Part shown: piece after piece, positions 35,835 through 44,790 of the stretch
Layout: each line of letters begins with the position of its first letter
Numbering within the stretch: position 1 is the stretch's first letter
NCBI RefSeq assembly: GCF_963675905.1
Contig: NZ_OY780936.1
Coordinates: forward strand, 3,729,946 to 3,793,945
DNA length: 64,000 bases
Direction of reading: 5' to 3'
Source of the DNA: an uncultured Bacteroides sp.
GTDB lineage: Bacteria > Bacteroidota > Bacteroidia > Bacteroidales > Bacteroidaceae
Program-made: the position numbers and the translations under genes
Notes under the pieces: model-generated
The model's database searches: none
What the model was told of the DNA's origin: nothing
The model's input: only the letters and a program-made list of their open reading frames with translations

Positions 35835-36596
35835 CTAATTATAGAGTTTTCCTTTTCCCACTTCAGCAAATAGCTTTGCTACTATTGGTACAAGATCATT
35901 CACATACCTTTCTCCTTTTTCTGCGGTAGCTTTCCGTGGATCGCCCACACCGGTGTCTTTCGTTGCACGATCCCAATGTCTGGGCGTCCATGCAACTTTT
36001 TCATTCAAAGAAGTTATCGCAAAAGGCTGACTATCACCATCACCTGCCATACTTAAATCAACAAGTTCTGGTTGCAGATACATCATTACAGATGTTTCCT
36101 GCTCTCCGGCATGATCGTCAATTTCAGCTTCGAAATAACCTTTGCATGGTAAAATGGTGTACCATTCCGATTGTACGATCAAAAAATCAGGATATTCAAA
36201 AGCCAGGTCACGGATCATATTCTTAAAATTATTACCTCCATGTCCACTAAAGATTATTAGTTTTCTAATGCCCTGAGTATGCAAAGAATCAACTACATCT
36301 TTTAAAATGGCAAATTGAGTTTCGTAGCGGGCATGAATGCAGAAGCTTAATTCTTTCTGACCCGGATTTTGTGATCCCAAAGATATCGGTGGCATTACCA
36401 TGCAACGAACACCGTTTTCTTTTAAGGCCAAAGTAGCAGCTTTTACAGCTATCATTCTTGGAGCAATACAATCAGTGAGGTAAGGCAAATGATAATTATG
36501 AGGTTCTGTTGCTCCCCATGGAAGAATAGCAACGTCATAGTGCAAATCTTTCACTGCACCATAGCAACTAACTGAAAGATCTAATTCTTTATTCAT
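35835..36596 (-). CDS. Creatininase family amidohydrolase
   Basis: 253 residues. Metal-site motifs are visible: LPWGATEPHNYHLPYLTDCI near residue 26, IFSGHGGNNFKNMI near 115, and DDHAGEQETSVMMYLQPELV near 158. The family includes creatinine amidohydrolase and enzymes of cofactor or nucleoside metabolism, so the substrate is open. No signal peptide. It stands alone between the mannan locus regulator and the palindromic array. Confidence 0.88.
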   Translation of the reverse strand: MNKELDLSVSCYGAVKDLHYDVAILPWGATEPHNYHLPYLTDCIAPRMIAVKAATLALKENGVRCMVMPPISLGSQNPGQKELSFCIHARYETQFAILKDVVDSLHTQGIRKLIIFSGHGGNNFKNMIRDLAFEYPDFLIVQSEWYTILPCKGYFEAEIDDHAGEQETSVMMYLQPELVDLSMAGDGDSQPFAITSLNEKVAWTPRHWDRATKDTGVGDPRKATAEKGERYVNDLVPIVAKLFAEVGKGKLYN

Positions 36597-36784
36597 CTAT
36601 TTAGTTTTTTAATTATTATCAATTGAAAGCAAAGATAATATTTATAAGCTATTAATTATTCAAAATATTTTTAGAAATAAGCTCATTAAAAAGATAATGC
36701 TGAGAACTATTTATCAATATGTATCTTCTGGTTACCGATAAGAATATTATTACTACAGCATTTTAAATCAAACTTGGATAATCT

Positions 36785-36877
36785 TTCTGTCCACCCGGGT
36801 GGAGGGACAGTTTACATCCGGGTGTAACTTATTGGTCCATCCGGGTGTACCAGCCTTCTACACCCGGGTGTACAGAA
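36785..36877. repeat. Four-unit palindromic array, 23-base period
   Basis: Four units built on CACCCGGGTG or ATCCGGGTGT have CCGG centres at 36795, 36818, 36841 and 36864, exactly 23 bases apart. The outer units are near-perfect inverted copies of each other (TTCTGTCCACCCGGGTGGA against the complement of TACACCCGGGTGTACAGAA). The architecture equals that at 10142-10235 although the palindrome sequence differs. Confidence 0.85.
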
Positions 36878-37134
36878 TAAGAGATGGAATATGTGTAATA
36901 ACCTGATAAAGGTTGATTAAATTTGTTCTTCCCCCTTTTTGGAGTTGACTGGTTATATTTTAATCTCTAGCTTCGGTTGACTAAATTCTCTATAGTCCCT
37001 AATTGTGGTTGATAGGCCTTCTTTAGCTTGAAATATTTAAACGAGAAGAGAGGTCCGCAGCCTTCTCTCTCTATCTCGTTCGGATTCTTAGTAGAATCAT
37101 TTTTTTGCTTTCAAGACAAAGATAGTTTTTCTCT

Positions 37135-38013
37135 TTATTGCGGGCAAGCTTCTCTGTATTTATCTTTATAACTTGTCCATCGTTTCTTGATCATTCCGGT
37201 CTTCCCAAAAGCCTGTTGTGGAGTAAGCATATCCAAACTCCTATGGGGGCGTTTGGTATTGTAGAATGTGACAGCCTGCTGCACTGCTTGTCTAACCAGT
37301 TCGATTGTTTCAAAGGAATATTGGTTAAGGAATTCCTTTTTGAGAATCCCATTTACTCTTTCCGCTATTGCATTTTCTTTAGGGTCTCCATTTTCCGTCA
37401 TACTAATCCTTATTCCTTTTTGTTTCAGTTCATTTACGTACATGTAGCTGGCATACTGCACCCCTCGGTCCGAATGATGAGTCAGCCCTTCTGTATTTTG
37501 TATGTTTCTCTTCTTGCAAGCCTGTTTAAGGGCTTCTATGGTGTGGACAGTGGCTAGCGTAGGGCCGACGTAAGCACCTACGATTTCATGGTCGTACGCA
37601 TCTGTCACCAAGGAGAGAAAACAGAAATCGTCTTCCCGCAAGCGGATATAGGTAATATCACTAACCCAGACTTGGTTAGAACGGGTGATAGCCAAATCCT
37701 TAATTAGATTGGGGTAGGTCGGCAAGTCGTGGGTGGAGTCTGTGGTACGACAACTTTTTCTGGGTGCCTTGAGCATCAAGTTGTACCGCTTGAGCACTTT
37801 TAAAAAAGCATCACGACCTATTCTATAACGTTTGCCGAAGTATTGACTATACATCACCCATAGCTTTTCGCCGCCGATACCGGGATCCTCCTCTCGAACA
37901 TCTCTTACGAACTCGATAATAAAACGAGGGATGGCAAGGCGTTCGATATTCTCATCTTCGTGTTTGTAATAAGCTTGCTTAGACGCACCAAACAGCGCGC
38001 AAAGGTCACCCAC
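37135..38013 (-). CDS. IS3-family transposase OrfB (DDE integrase)
   Basis: 292 residues from a GTG. An HTH_21 region (IGGEKLWVMYSQYFGKRYRI) precedes the rve integrase core, with catalytic Asp in QVWVSDITYIRLREDDFCFL, Asp in LTHHSDRGVQYASY and Glu in NAIAERVNGILKKEFL. The end HRSLDMLTPQQAF is typical of IS3-family proteins. The frame continues upstream without a stop into the -1 frame of orfA, so the active enzyme is probably the OrfAB fusion made by frameshifting at 38064-38070. Confidence 0.93.
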   Translation of the reverse strand: MGDLCALFGASKQAYYKHEDENIERLAIPRFIIEFVRDVREEDPGIGGEKLWVMYSQYFGKRYRIGRDAFLKVLKRYNLMLKAPRKSCRTTDSTHDLPTYPNLIKDLAITRSNQVWVSDITYIRLREDDFCFLSLVTDAYDHEIVGAYVGPTLATVHTIEALKQACKKRNIQNTEGLTHHSDRGVQYASYMYVNELKQKGIRISMTENGDPKENAIAERVNGILKKEFLNQYSFETIELVRQAVQQAVTFYNTKRPHRSLDMLTPQQAFGKTGMIKKRWTSYKDKYREACPQ

Positions 38014-38045
38014 CCGATAAGATGGGCTCTTTGCGTGAAGCTGTT

Positions 38046-38411
38046 TTACCGTTTGGTGCCAGCTTTTTTTCGGATGGGAAGCTGAAACTTCTCTTCAGCA
38101 ACGTTGATCATTTCATCTAAGAAATCAGCACGCATCTTTTCACGTTTCAAGCACAATTCTTTTTCTTGAAGCATACGACGCAGAGCTAAGATTTCTTCGT
38201 TTTCACTCACGGGACTCTTTTTCATGGAACCATCATTCAATTCATATTCGGGTGCAAAGATACGAATCCAACTTCGTAATGTGCTAGTACTGGCGATGGA
38301 ATATTTACGACACAAAGAATACTTGCTCTGTGTACCCTGGATGGCCTCTTCGACCACCGACATTTTAAATGCGTCATCGAAATGACAACGACTTTTCTCT
38401 GATTGACTCAT
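38046..38411 (-). CDS. IS3-family transposase OrfA (helix-turn-helix)
   Basis: 121 residues. An N-terminal helix-turn-helix (residues 10-58, SKYSLCRKYSIASTSTLRSW) binds the element ends. A leucine-rich coiled coil follows (ILALRRMLQEKELCLKREKM). It ends 32 bases before the orfB GTG, with the slippery A7 tract 18-24 bases ahead of its stop. It acts as the DNA-binding part or, alone, as a repressor of transposition in related elements. Confidence 0.9.
   Translation of the reverse strand: MSQSEKSRCHFDDAFKMSVVEEAIQGTQSKYSLCRKYSIASTSTLRSWIRIFAPEYELNDGSMKKSPVSENEEILALRRMLQEKELCLKREKMRADFLDEMINVAEEKFQLPIRKKAGTKR
38064..38070 (-). other. Programmed -1 frameshift heptamer (A AAA AAA)
   Basis: On the minus strand the OrfA frame reads CGA AAA AAA GCT. 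Slipping back one base gives AGC TGG CAC CAA and continues through KQLHAKSPSYRVGDLCALFG into OrfB with no stop. This is the classical IS3-family arrangement for making the OrfAB transposase. Confidence 0.8.
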
Positions 38412-38535
38412 TTTTTGATCTTTTTAGAGTCAACTTTTTCTAGGGTAAGACAATGATTTGATATTGAATAAGGTGAGTATAATAAATGCCGGATAGGAGT
38501 TTGAAAAGTCACCCAGAATAAGGACGATACAAGGT

Positions 38536-38655
38536 GCTAGATTGCTAGATCACTGCTAGATTAAATTATTTTGATCTAGCGCTTTTATATTGTTAATTAC
38601 TAAGCAGTTATATGCTTACTGCTAGATTGCTAGATCATTTTTGAAAAATTAGATT
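38536..38655. repeat. Dispersed GCTAGATTG repeat, copy B
   Basis: GCTAGATTGCTAGATCA occurs at 38536 and again at 38621, 85 bases apart as in copy A. The central hairpin (CTAGATTAAA against TTGATCTAG) is retained with one changed base, while the spacer differs. It sits just downstream of the IS3 element and upstream of the macroglobulin gene. Confidence 0.85.
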
Positions 38656-38834
38656 TTATGTAGCGTAAACTCTCTGAGTTATTTAGATGGTTGTAAACTA
38701 AAACAGATTTAGAGATAATTGACATTTAGTTTATTATTCCTAAAAATCGACTTAAATCTTTTATAATCGGTGCATGATTTTTAAGTTTAAATCGTTTACT
38801 TTGTTGAAACATGCTAAAACTAAAAAAAATAGAT

Positions 38835-41800
38835 ATGAGAACCAGACTATTAGCCCTTTTGGTGTTTGTAATGACAGGACTATCCTTATTTGCTCAGAAA
38901 CAGACTTATGAGAGAATGTGGAAAAGTGTTGAGGCTTTTGAAAAGAAAGACTTGCCTCAATCGGTTATAAAGAAGACAACAGAAATTTATCAGAAAGCAC
39001 TTGCCGAGAAGAACTCTCCCCAAATGTTCAAGGCATATCTGTATAACGCCACTACAAAAGTAAGGATTGATGCGGATAGTTTTTACGTTAACCTGAAAGG
39101 ATTGGAAAAGTGGGAAGCTGAATCAACAGTTCCTATGGATAAAGCAATCCTGAATTCCATGATAGCTGAACTTTATGTAGATTATGCTCAGAATAATTCC
39201 TGGCAGCTGCGTAAAGGCAAACAGTTAATCGGGGAAACTCCCGAAGATATTCGTGAGTGGAGTACCAATCTTTTTGTTCAGAAAGCTTTTTCATGCTTGC
39301 GCCTTTCGTTGAAGGATCAGAAACTATTGCAGGAAACTTCTTCATCAGCTTATGAACCAATTGTGACTAAGGGTGAAACAAGTGACTATTTCCGTCACGA
39401 TATGCTCCATTTGCTGGCGAAACGTGCACTCTCTACTCTTTCAGACCTGCAAGGTCTTTTGAAGAATATTTATCCACAAACATTGTTGAAAACCGAAATA
39501 GCCTTTGCAAATACTGCATCATTCATTAAAGCTCAGATTCCTGCAGCAAGCGAATATGATGCTGTGGCCGAAAAATTGCATATCTATCAAAGCTTATTAA
39601 ATTATTATCAGTCTGCAGGAAACAAAGATGCAGTGTTGCTTACAGATTTGGATCGGTTGGAATATACAAAATCTCAGTTTGCAAGTAAGAATGCTGATGA
39701 ATGGGAAAAGATTCAAGAGAAGGAAATATCTGGTGATCCCTATATTTCAGCACTTGATCACTTAATTGCTCAGAATTCATCCAATGATGTTTGTGCGGAA
39801 GCCTATCTGGTAAAGGCTGATTACCTTTCCGAAAAGAAGAATCTGCCTCTGGCGTTGGATTTGTTGAATGAAGCAATCCGGAAATATCCCAAATATAAAC
39901 GGATAAATGCGCTCAAGTCGCGAAAAGAAAATATATTGAATCCGTTTTTATCGGCAGAATCGTCTCAGATAGTTTATCCGGGCGAACAATTTAATCTCAA
40001 AATATCTCATAAGAATCTTAATGGATTTAGTGTTCATTTCTATAAAGTGAATCTTCCGGTTAATTCTCCTGAATTGAATAAGGAACTGGATAAAAAGTTT
40101 TATAATAAATATGCCAGACTATTATCTTCAGAACATTATTCATTAACCCGTCCTGCCAATTATCAACCGAAGGATTCCGTGTTTAAAGTAAAAGCTCCTT
40201 TGCTGGGACTATATGTGATGAAAATTGTTCCTGATGAGAATGAGAAGAATCCACAAAGCCGACTTCTGTATTCTTCAGCATTCAAGATTCTGACCAGAAG
40301 TCTGTCGCAAAATAAACTGCAGATTCTTACACTTGATGCGCAAAGCGGACACCCAATACCTGAAGCTTCAGTAAGTTTATATGTTTATAACAAAGGAGAT
40401 CAGGAAGAAATTTTAAAGGTTCAGACCGATGCTGAGGGAAGTGTGGTAATAGACAAAATAAAGAACTTAAGCAGGCTTACTGCCACAAAGGAAAACGATG
40501 TTGCTTTGCCTTTACAGCACGTATACTTTTACCACAACTCTTTTGCTGAAACGAAGGAGGAGAGAGAAGTTCTTTCTTTGCTTACAGACCGTACGCTATA
40601 TCGTCCGGGACAGACTGTATTTGTAAAAGGAATCGCATATCGTTCGGCTTCAGATACAGCCCATGTAGTAGCTAACAAAGAATATGCATTAAGATTGTAT
40701 GATGCCAATAATAAGATGATTTCTGAGAAAAAATTGCAAACCAATGATTTTGGTTCGTTTACTACAGAATTCTTATTACCAGGCTCTACGTTAAATGGTC
40801 AGTTCCGGTTGGAAACAGATTTTGGAAGCACAGCTATTCGTGTGGAAGAGTATAAGCGACCTACATTTGAAATAACTTTCCAGCCTTTGGAAGGTAGTTA
40901 TACTTTTAATGATTCTGTTACTGTAAAAGGCTCTGCAAAAACATTCTCTGGTGTGGCAGTTCAAGGCGCTTCAGTAAAATATAGCATAACCCGTGTTCAG
41001 CCTTACTGGTGGGAATGGCGTGAGGGACGTGAAACAACATTGACCTCCGGTGAAGCGATTCTTGATGAAAAAGGTGATTTTGTAATTCCTTTCCGTCTAA
41101 TTCCTGATCTTAGCGATGACCTTGACGATTGTTACTATACCTATAAGGTTAAGGCTGAGCTTACTGATGCTGCGGGAGAAACACAAATGGCCGAAACATC
41201 TGTTTCTGTGGGTAGCACTTCACTGGTTCTTTCAACAGATATGGAAGATGAAATATGTAAAGACAAAGCTATCAGTGCTACGTTTAAAGCAGAAAATCTT
41301 AGTCAGAAACCTGTAAATGTTGAAGGCACCTATCAATTATTTACGAAAGGTAATAAGAAACCTGTGCTCGAAGGGAAATTTGTTTCAAATAAATTGCAGG
41401 AATTTGTAGAATGGAAAGAATTACCTTCCGGAGAATATAATCTTATTCTTTCGGCTTTGGATGAAAAAGGCAGAAAGGCTACTTCTGATAAACTATTGGT
41501 ACTTTATTCTGTAAATGATAAACAATCGCCGGTTTCCAAACCTATGTGGTTTAAGAAGATGAGTGATACATTTGCCCCAGGAAAACCGGTTACAATTTTG
41601 CTTGGATCAAGAGAGAAAGATATACATGTGCTTTATGATATATTCGCAGGCGGTAAAAGGATAGAAAGTCGCCGACTTGCATTGTCTGATGCTGTACAAC
41701 GATTTGATATTCCTTATAAAGATGAATATGAAGATGGTATTTATGTAAATTTCTGTTTTGTGAAGAATAATCTGGTTTATCAGCAGGGAGAGCAAATTAG

Positions 41801-44699
41801 AAAAGCTTTGCCGGATAAAAAACTGAATTTGAAATGGGATGTATTCCGTGATAAATTGAAACCGGGAGAAAAAGAGGAATGGAAGCTAACAATTAAAGAT
41901 ACAAAAGAAAAAGCTGCAGAGGCTGAATTTATGGCTGCAATGTATGATGCTTCATTAGATAAAATATGGAAAGGTTATCAAGGATTGAATGTGAACTTCG
42001 GAAGGAATATTCCTATGGTAAACTGGATTTATCCATATTCAGGTAACAATAGCTATTATTTTAATTTCCCTTCAAAATCATTGTATATTGGCGATAACTT
42101 CTCTTATGATAGATTGATGAGAACTTATATAGATGGATTTGGGAGATCAGATTTGAATGAAGTTGCCGTTATTGGATATGGTACTAAAACAAAGGGTATA
42201 AGAATACGTGGCGTATCGAAGGCTTTGACTGGTAGTGTAGCTGGACTTGATATTGCAGTTAAAAAAGAAGTAGTGATGACTTCTAGTCTTAAGTTTGTTC
42301 CACCAGTTATTAAAGAAGATTCTGAAGTAGTTGAGCTAGATAAAGCTCAGGATAAATCTGATGAAACATTAGATACAAATATCCCTGTTCGTGAAAACTT
42401 CAACGAAACGGCATTCTTTTATCCACAGCTTCGCACAAACGAAAAGGGAGAAATAAGTTTTTCTTTCACCATGCCCGAAAGTCTTACCCGCTGGACGTTT
42501 AAGGGTATTGCTCATACAAAAGATATGATGACAGGAACCATTGATGGTGAAACAGTAACGAGCAAAGATTTTATGCTGACTCCTAATATGCCACGTTTCG
42601 TTAGGGTGGGAGACAACAGTTCAATATCTGCCCGTATAATTAATGTTTCTCAGAAAGATGTGAAGGGAGAGGTAAAAATGCAATTGTTCGATCCGGCTAC
42701 AGAGAAGGTAATCCTTACTAAGAAACAACTATTCTCGGTTAAGGCTGGTGAAACAGGTAGTGCTTCTTTTGAATTTACAGCCGATGCAAACTATTCTCTT
42801 CTGGGATGTCGCCTTGTTGCTGATGGTGGAGAGTTTAGTGATGGCGAGCAACACTTGCTTACTGTATTGAGCAATAAAGAACGGATCATTGAAACACTGG
42901 CAATGCCTATTCGTGGAAATCAGACTCGTGAATTCTCTATGAAGGAACTCTTCAATGGAAACTCGAAAACTGCAACCGATCGTAAGCTTACTGTCGAATT
43001 TACTGGTAATCCCGCCTGGTATGCCGTACAAAGTTTGCCTAGTTTGTCTAATCCAACCAATGAAAGTGCTATATCATGGGCAACTGCTTTTTATGCTAAT
43101 TCATTGGCCGCATCTATCATAAATTCACAACCTCGCATTAAAGCAATATTTGATCAATGGAAAGCGGAGGGTGGAACTAAAGAAACTTTATGGAGCAATC
43201 TGCAAAAGAATCAAGATGTGAAGAATATCTTGCTCGAAGAATCTCCCTGGTTGATGGAGGCAAAGAATGAAGCCGAACAAAAACAGCGGGTAGCTTTGCT
43301 TTTCGATTTGAATACTATTCAATATAACAACACTCAGGCATTAGCCAAATTGAAAGAATTGCAACTAAACAGTGGAGCCTGGAGCTGGTACAAAGGAATG
43401 ACCGGAAGTCGTTACATTACTCAATTTGTATTGGAAACAATGGGACGGTTAAGCAAACTGACCGGTGAACCGTTGAGCGGTGATGCATTGGAAATGCAGC
43501 AAGCTGCTTTCAATTATCTACATGCTGAGATGCTTCAGAAATACAACGATATAAGGAAAGATGAGAAGAAGTACGGACCTACTTTAGGATTGGATGATGA
43601 ATCATTGCACTATCTTTACTTATGTGCTCTGACAGGAGAGAAGATTCCTTTGTCAAATAAATATGCTTATGCTTTTTATCTGAGCAAGGTACATCAGACA
43701 TTAACCAATCAAACTTTAATGGGAAAAGCTCTTTCTGCTATTGTTCTGGAAAAAGCCGGAAAAACTGTTGAGGCTAAAGAATTCATAAATTCAATGAAAG
43801 AGTATGCTGTAAAGACTGACGAGATGGGAATGTTTTATGCATCCAGCGTAAATCCGTACTCTTGGTATGGTAACAAGATGAAGATGCAGACTGCCGTAAT
43901 GGAAGCCTTTGATGAAGTGGCAAAAGATAATGCTACCGTTGAAGAAATGAAGATGTGGCTATTGAAGCAGAAGCAAGCACAATCATGGGATTCTCCGGTT
44001 GCTACGGTTAATGCGATTTATGCTTTGCTGAATCGTGGAAGTCATCTTCTGGATAACCCTGGTGATGTGAAAATCTCCTTTGGAAAACAAGCTTTTGGAA
44101 CTAATCCGGTTAAAACTCCTAATCCAACATTGGGATATATAAAGAAATCGTTCGAGGATTCAGCTACTACATCTAATCTGGGACAAATTAAAGTTGAAAA
44201 ACGAGATGCCGGTATTGCCTGGGGAGCTGTTTATGCTGAATACATGGAAGATGTTGACAACTTAAAGCAACAAGGAAAAGAACTAAGTGTTTCTAAGGCT
44301 TTATATGTAGAACAGTTAGTGAATGGAGTGAAAGAACTGAAACCTTTAAAGGATAATAATAGCCTGAAAGTAGGAGATAAGGTAGTTGCCCGCATCATTA
44401 TCAAGGTAGATCGTGACATGGACTTTGTACAATTGAAAGATCAGCGTGCTGCTTGTTTCGAACCTCTGGAATCTCTCTCAGGTTATCGTTGGGGAGCAGG
44501 AACAGGATATTATGTGGCTGTGAAAGATGCTTCTACTAATTTCTTCTTTGATTCATTAACAAAGGGTACTTATGTATTGGAACATTCGTTCTTTGTAGCC
44601 AGATCGGGAAATTATTCATCTGGAATAGCCACTTTACAATCGGCTTATGCACCAGAGTTTGCTTCTCATTCTTCCTCACTACGTGTGGTTGTAAAATGA
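38835..44699 (+). CDS. Alpha-2-macroglobulin-like (MG2 domain) exported giant protein
   Basis: 1954 residues from the ATG at 38835, the start of a signal peptide (MRTRLLALLVFVMTGLSLFA); an ATG eight codons upstream is also in frame. Helical repeats occupy the first 360 residues. MG domains follow (LTDRTLYRPGQTVFVKGIAY is the MG2 signature). The A2M bait/complement-like region contains FYPQLRTNEKGEISFSFTMP and SLTRWTFKGIAHTKDMMTG. A terpenoid-cyclase-like helical domain and a C-terminal beta domain complete it. The thioester CxEQ motif is missing: its position reads NPTNESAISWATAFYANSLA. Near residue 1107 lies a SusC-plug-like insert (NEVAVIGYGTKTKGIRIRGV). It probably acts in the periplasm or at the surface, trapping proteases or other partners. 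Confidence 0.88.
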   Translation: MRTRLLALLVFVMTGLSLFAQKQTYERMWKSVEAFEKKDLPQSVIKKTTEIYQKALAEKNSPQMFKAYLYNATTKVRIDADSFYVNLKGLEKWEAESTVPMDKAILNSMIAELYVDYAQNNSWQLRKGKQLIGETPEDIREWSTNLFVQKAFSCLRLSLKDQKLLQETSSSAYEPIVTKGETSDYFRHDMLHLLAKRALSTLSDLQGLLKNIYPQTLLKTEIAFANTASFIKAQIPAASEYDAVAEKLHIYQSLLNYYQSAGNKDAVLLTDLDRLEYTKSQFASKNADEWEKIQEKEISGDPYISALDHLIAQNSSNDVCAEAYLVKADYLSEKKNLPLALDLLNEAIRKYPKYKRINALKSRKENILNPFLSAESSQIVYPGEQFNLKISHKNLNGFSVHFYKVNLPVNSPELNKELDKKFYNKYARLLSSEHYSLTRPANYQPKDSVFKVKAPLLGLYVMKIVPDENEKNPQSRLLYSSAFKILTRSLSQNKLQILTLDAQSGHPIPEASVSLYVYNKGDQEEILKVQTDAEGSVVIDKIKNLSRLTATKENDVALPLQHVYFYHNSFAETKEEREVLSLLTDRTLYRPGQTVFVKGIAYRSASDTAHVVANKEYALRLYDANNKMISEKKLQTNDFGSFTTEFLLPGSTLNGQFRLETDFGSTAIRVEEYKRPTFEITFQPLEGSYTFNDSVTVKGSAKTFSGVAVQGASVKYSITRVQPYWWEWREGRETTLTSGEAILDEKGDFVIPFRLIPDLSDDLDDCYYTYKVKAELTDAAGETQMAETSVSVGSTSLVLSTDMEDEICKDKAISATFKAENLSQKPVNVEGTYQLFTKGNKKPVLEGKFVSNKLQEFVEWKELPSGEYNLILSALDEKGRKATSDKLLVLYSVNDKQSPVSKPMWFKKMSDTFAPGKPVTILLGSREKDIHVLYDIFAGGKRIESRRLALSDAVQRFDIPYKDEYEDGIYVNFCFVKNNLVYQQGEQIRKALPDKKLNLKWDVFRDKLKPGEKEEWKLTIKDTKEKAAEAEFMAAMYDASLDKIWKGYQGLNVNFGRNIPMVNWIYPYSGNNSYYFNFPSKSLYIGDNFSYDRLMRTYIDGFGRSDLNEVAVIGYGTKTKGIRIRGVSKALTGSVAGLDIAVKKEVVMTSSLKFVPPVIKEDSEVVELDKAQDKSDETLDTNIPVRENFNETAFFYPQLRTNEKGEISFSFTMPESLTRWTFKGIAHTKDMMTGTIDGETVTSKDFMLTPNMPRFVRVGDNSSISARIINVSQKDVKGEVKMQLFDPATEKVILTKKQLFSVKAGETGSASFEFTADANYSLLGCRLVADGGEFSDGEQHLLTVLSNKERIIETLAMPIRGNQTREFSMKELFNGNSKTATDRKLTVEFTGNPAWYAVQSLPSLSNPTNESAISWATAFYANSLAASIINSQPRIKAIFDQWKAEGGTKETLWSNLQKNQDVKNILLEESPWLMEAKNEAEQKQRVALLFDLNTIQYNNTQALAKLKELQLNSGAWSWYKGMTGSRYITQFVLETMGRLSKLTGEPLSGDALEMQQAAFNYLHAEMLQKYNDIRKDEKKYGPTLGLDDESLHYLYLCALTGEKIPLSNKYAYAFYLSKVHQTLTNQTLMGKALSAIVLEKAGKTVEAKEFINSMKEYAVKTDEMGMFYASSVNPYSWYGNKMKMQTAVMEAFDEVAKDNATVEEMKMWLLKQKQAQSWDSPVATVNAIYALLNRGSHLLDNPGDVKISFGKQAFGTNPVKTPNPTLGYIKKSFEDSATTSNLGQIKVEKRDAGIAWGAVYAEYMEDVDNLKQQGKELSVSKALYVEQLVNGVKELKPLKDNNSLKVGDKVVARIIIKVDRDMDFVQLKDQRAACFEPLESLSGYRWGAGTGYYVAVKDASTNFFFDSLTKGTYVLEHSFFVARSGNYSSGIATLQSAYAPEFASHSSSLRVVVK

Positions 44700-44747
44700 T
44701 GCAATGTTTTTTAGCAGAATGAATTCTTGTATGTGAAGGAAAAAACC

Positions 44748-44755
44748 TAAATTTG
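44748..44755 (+). promoter_or_regulatory. -7 promoter box for the DUF1573 gene
   Basis: TAAATTTG matches TAnnTTTG, 35 bases before the ATG. CTTG about 18 bases upstream may be the -33 element. Confidence 0.5.
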
Positions 44756-44790
44756 TCAGCAAAAGTTCGAACACAAATAAAAAGATATAC

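Larger units (their letters stand above)
36923..38454 (-). mobile_element. IS3-family insertion sequence
   Basis: About 1.5 kb containing orfA, orfB and a frameshift signal. Imperfect terminal inverted repeats are suggested by TTGTTCTTCCCCC...GGAGTTGACT at the left and, read inward, TTGTCTTACCC...AAAGTTGACT at the right. I cannot see a convincing target duplication, so the ends are approximate. It lies between the palindromic array at 36785 and the dispersed repeat at 38536, as if inserted in a once-continuous intergenic block. Both frames are intact, so the element may be active. Confidence 0.8.

Noticed and set aside
36923..38460. Target-site duplication TGATT around the IS3 element
   Set aside because: TGATT occurs on both sides, but using it would require element ends that do not match the visible terminal repeats.
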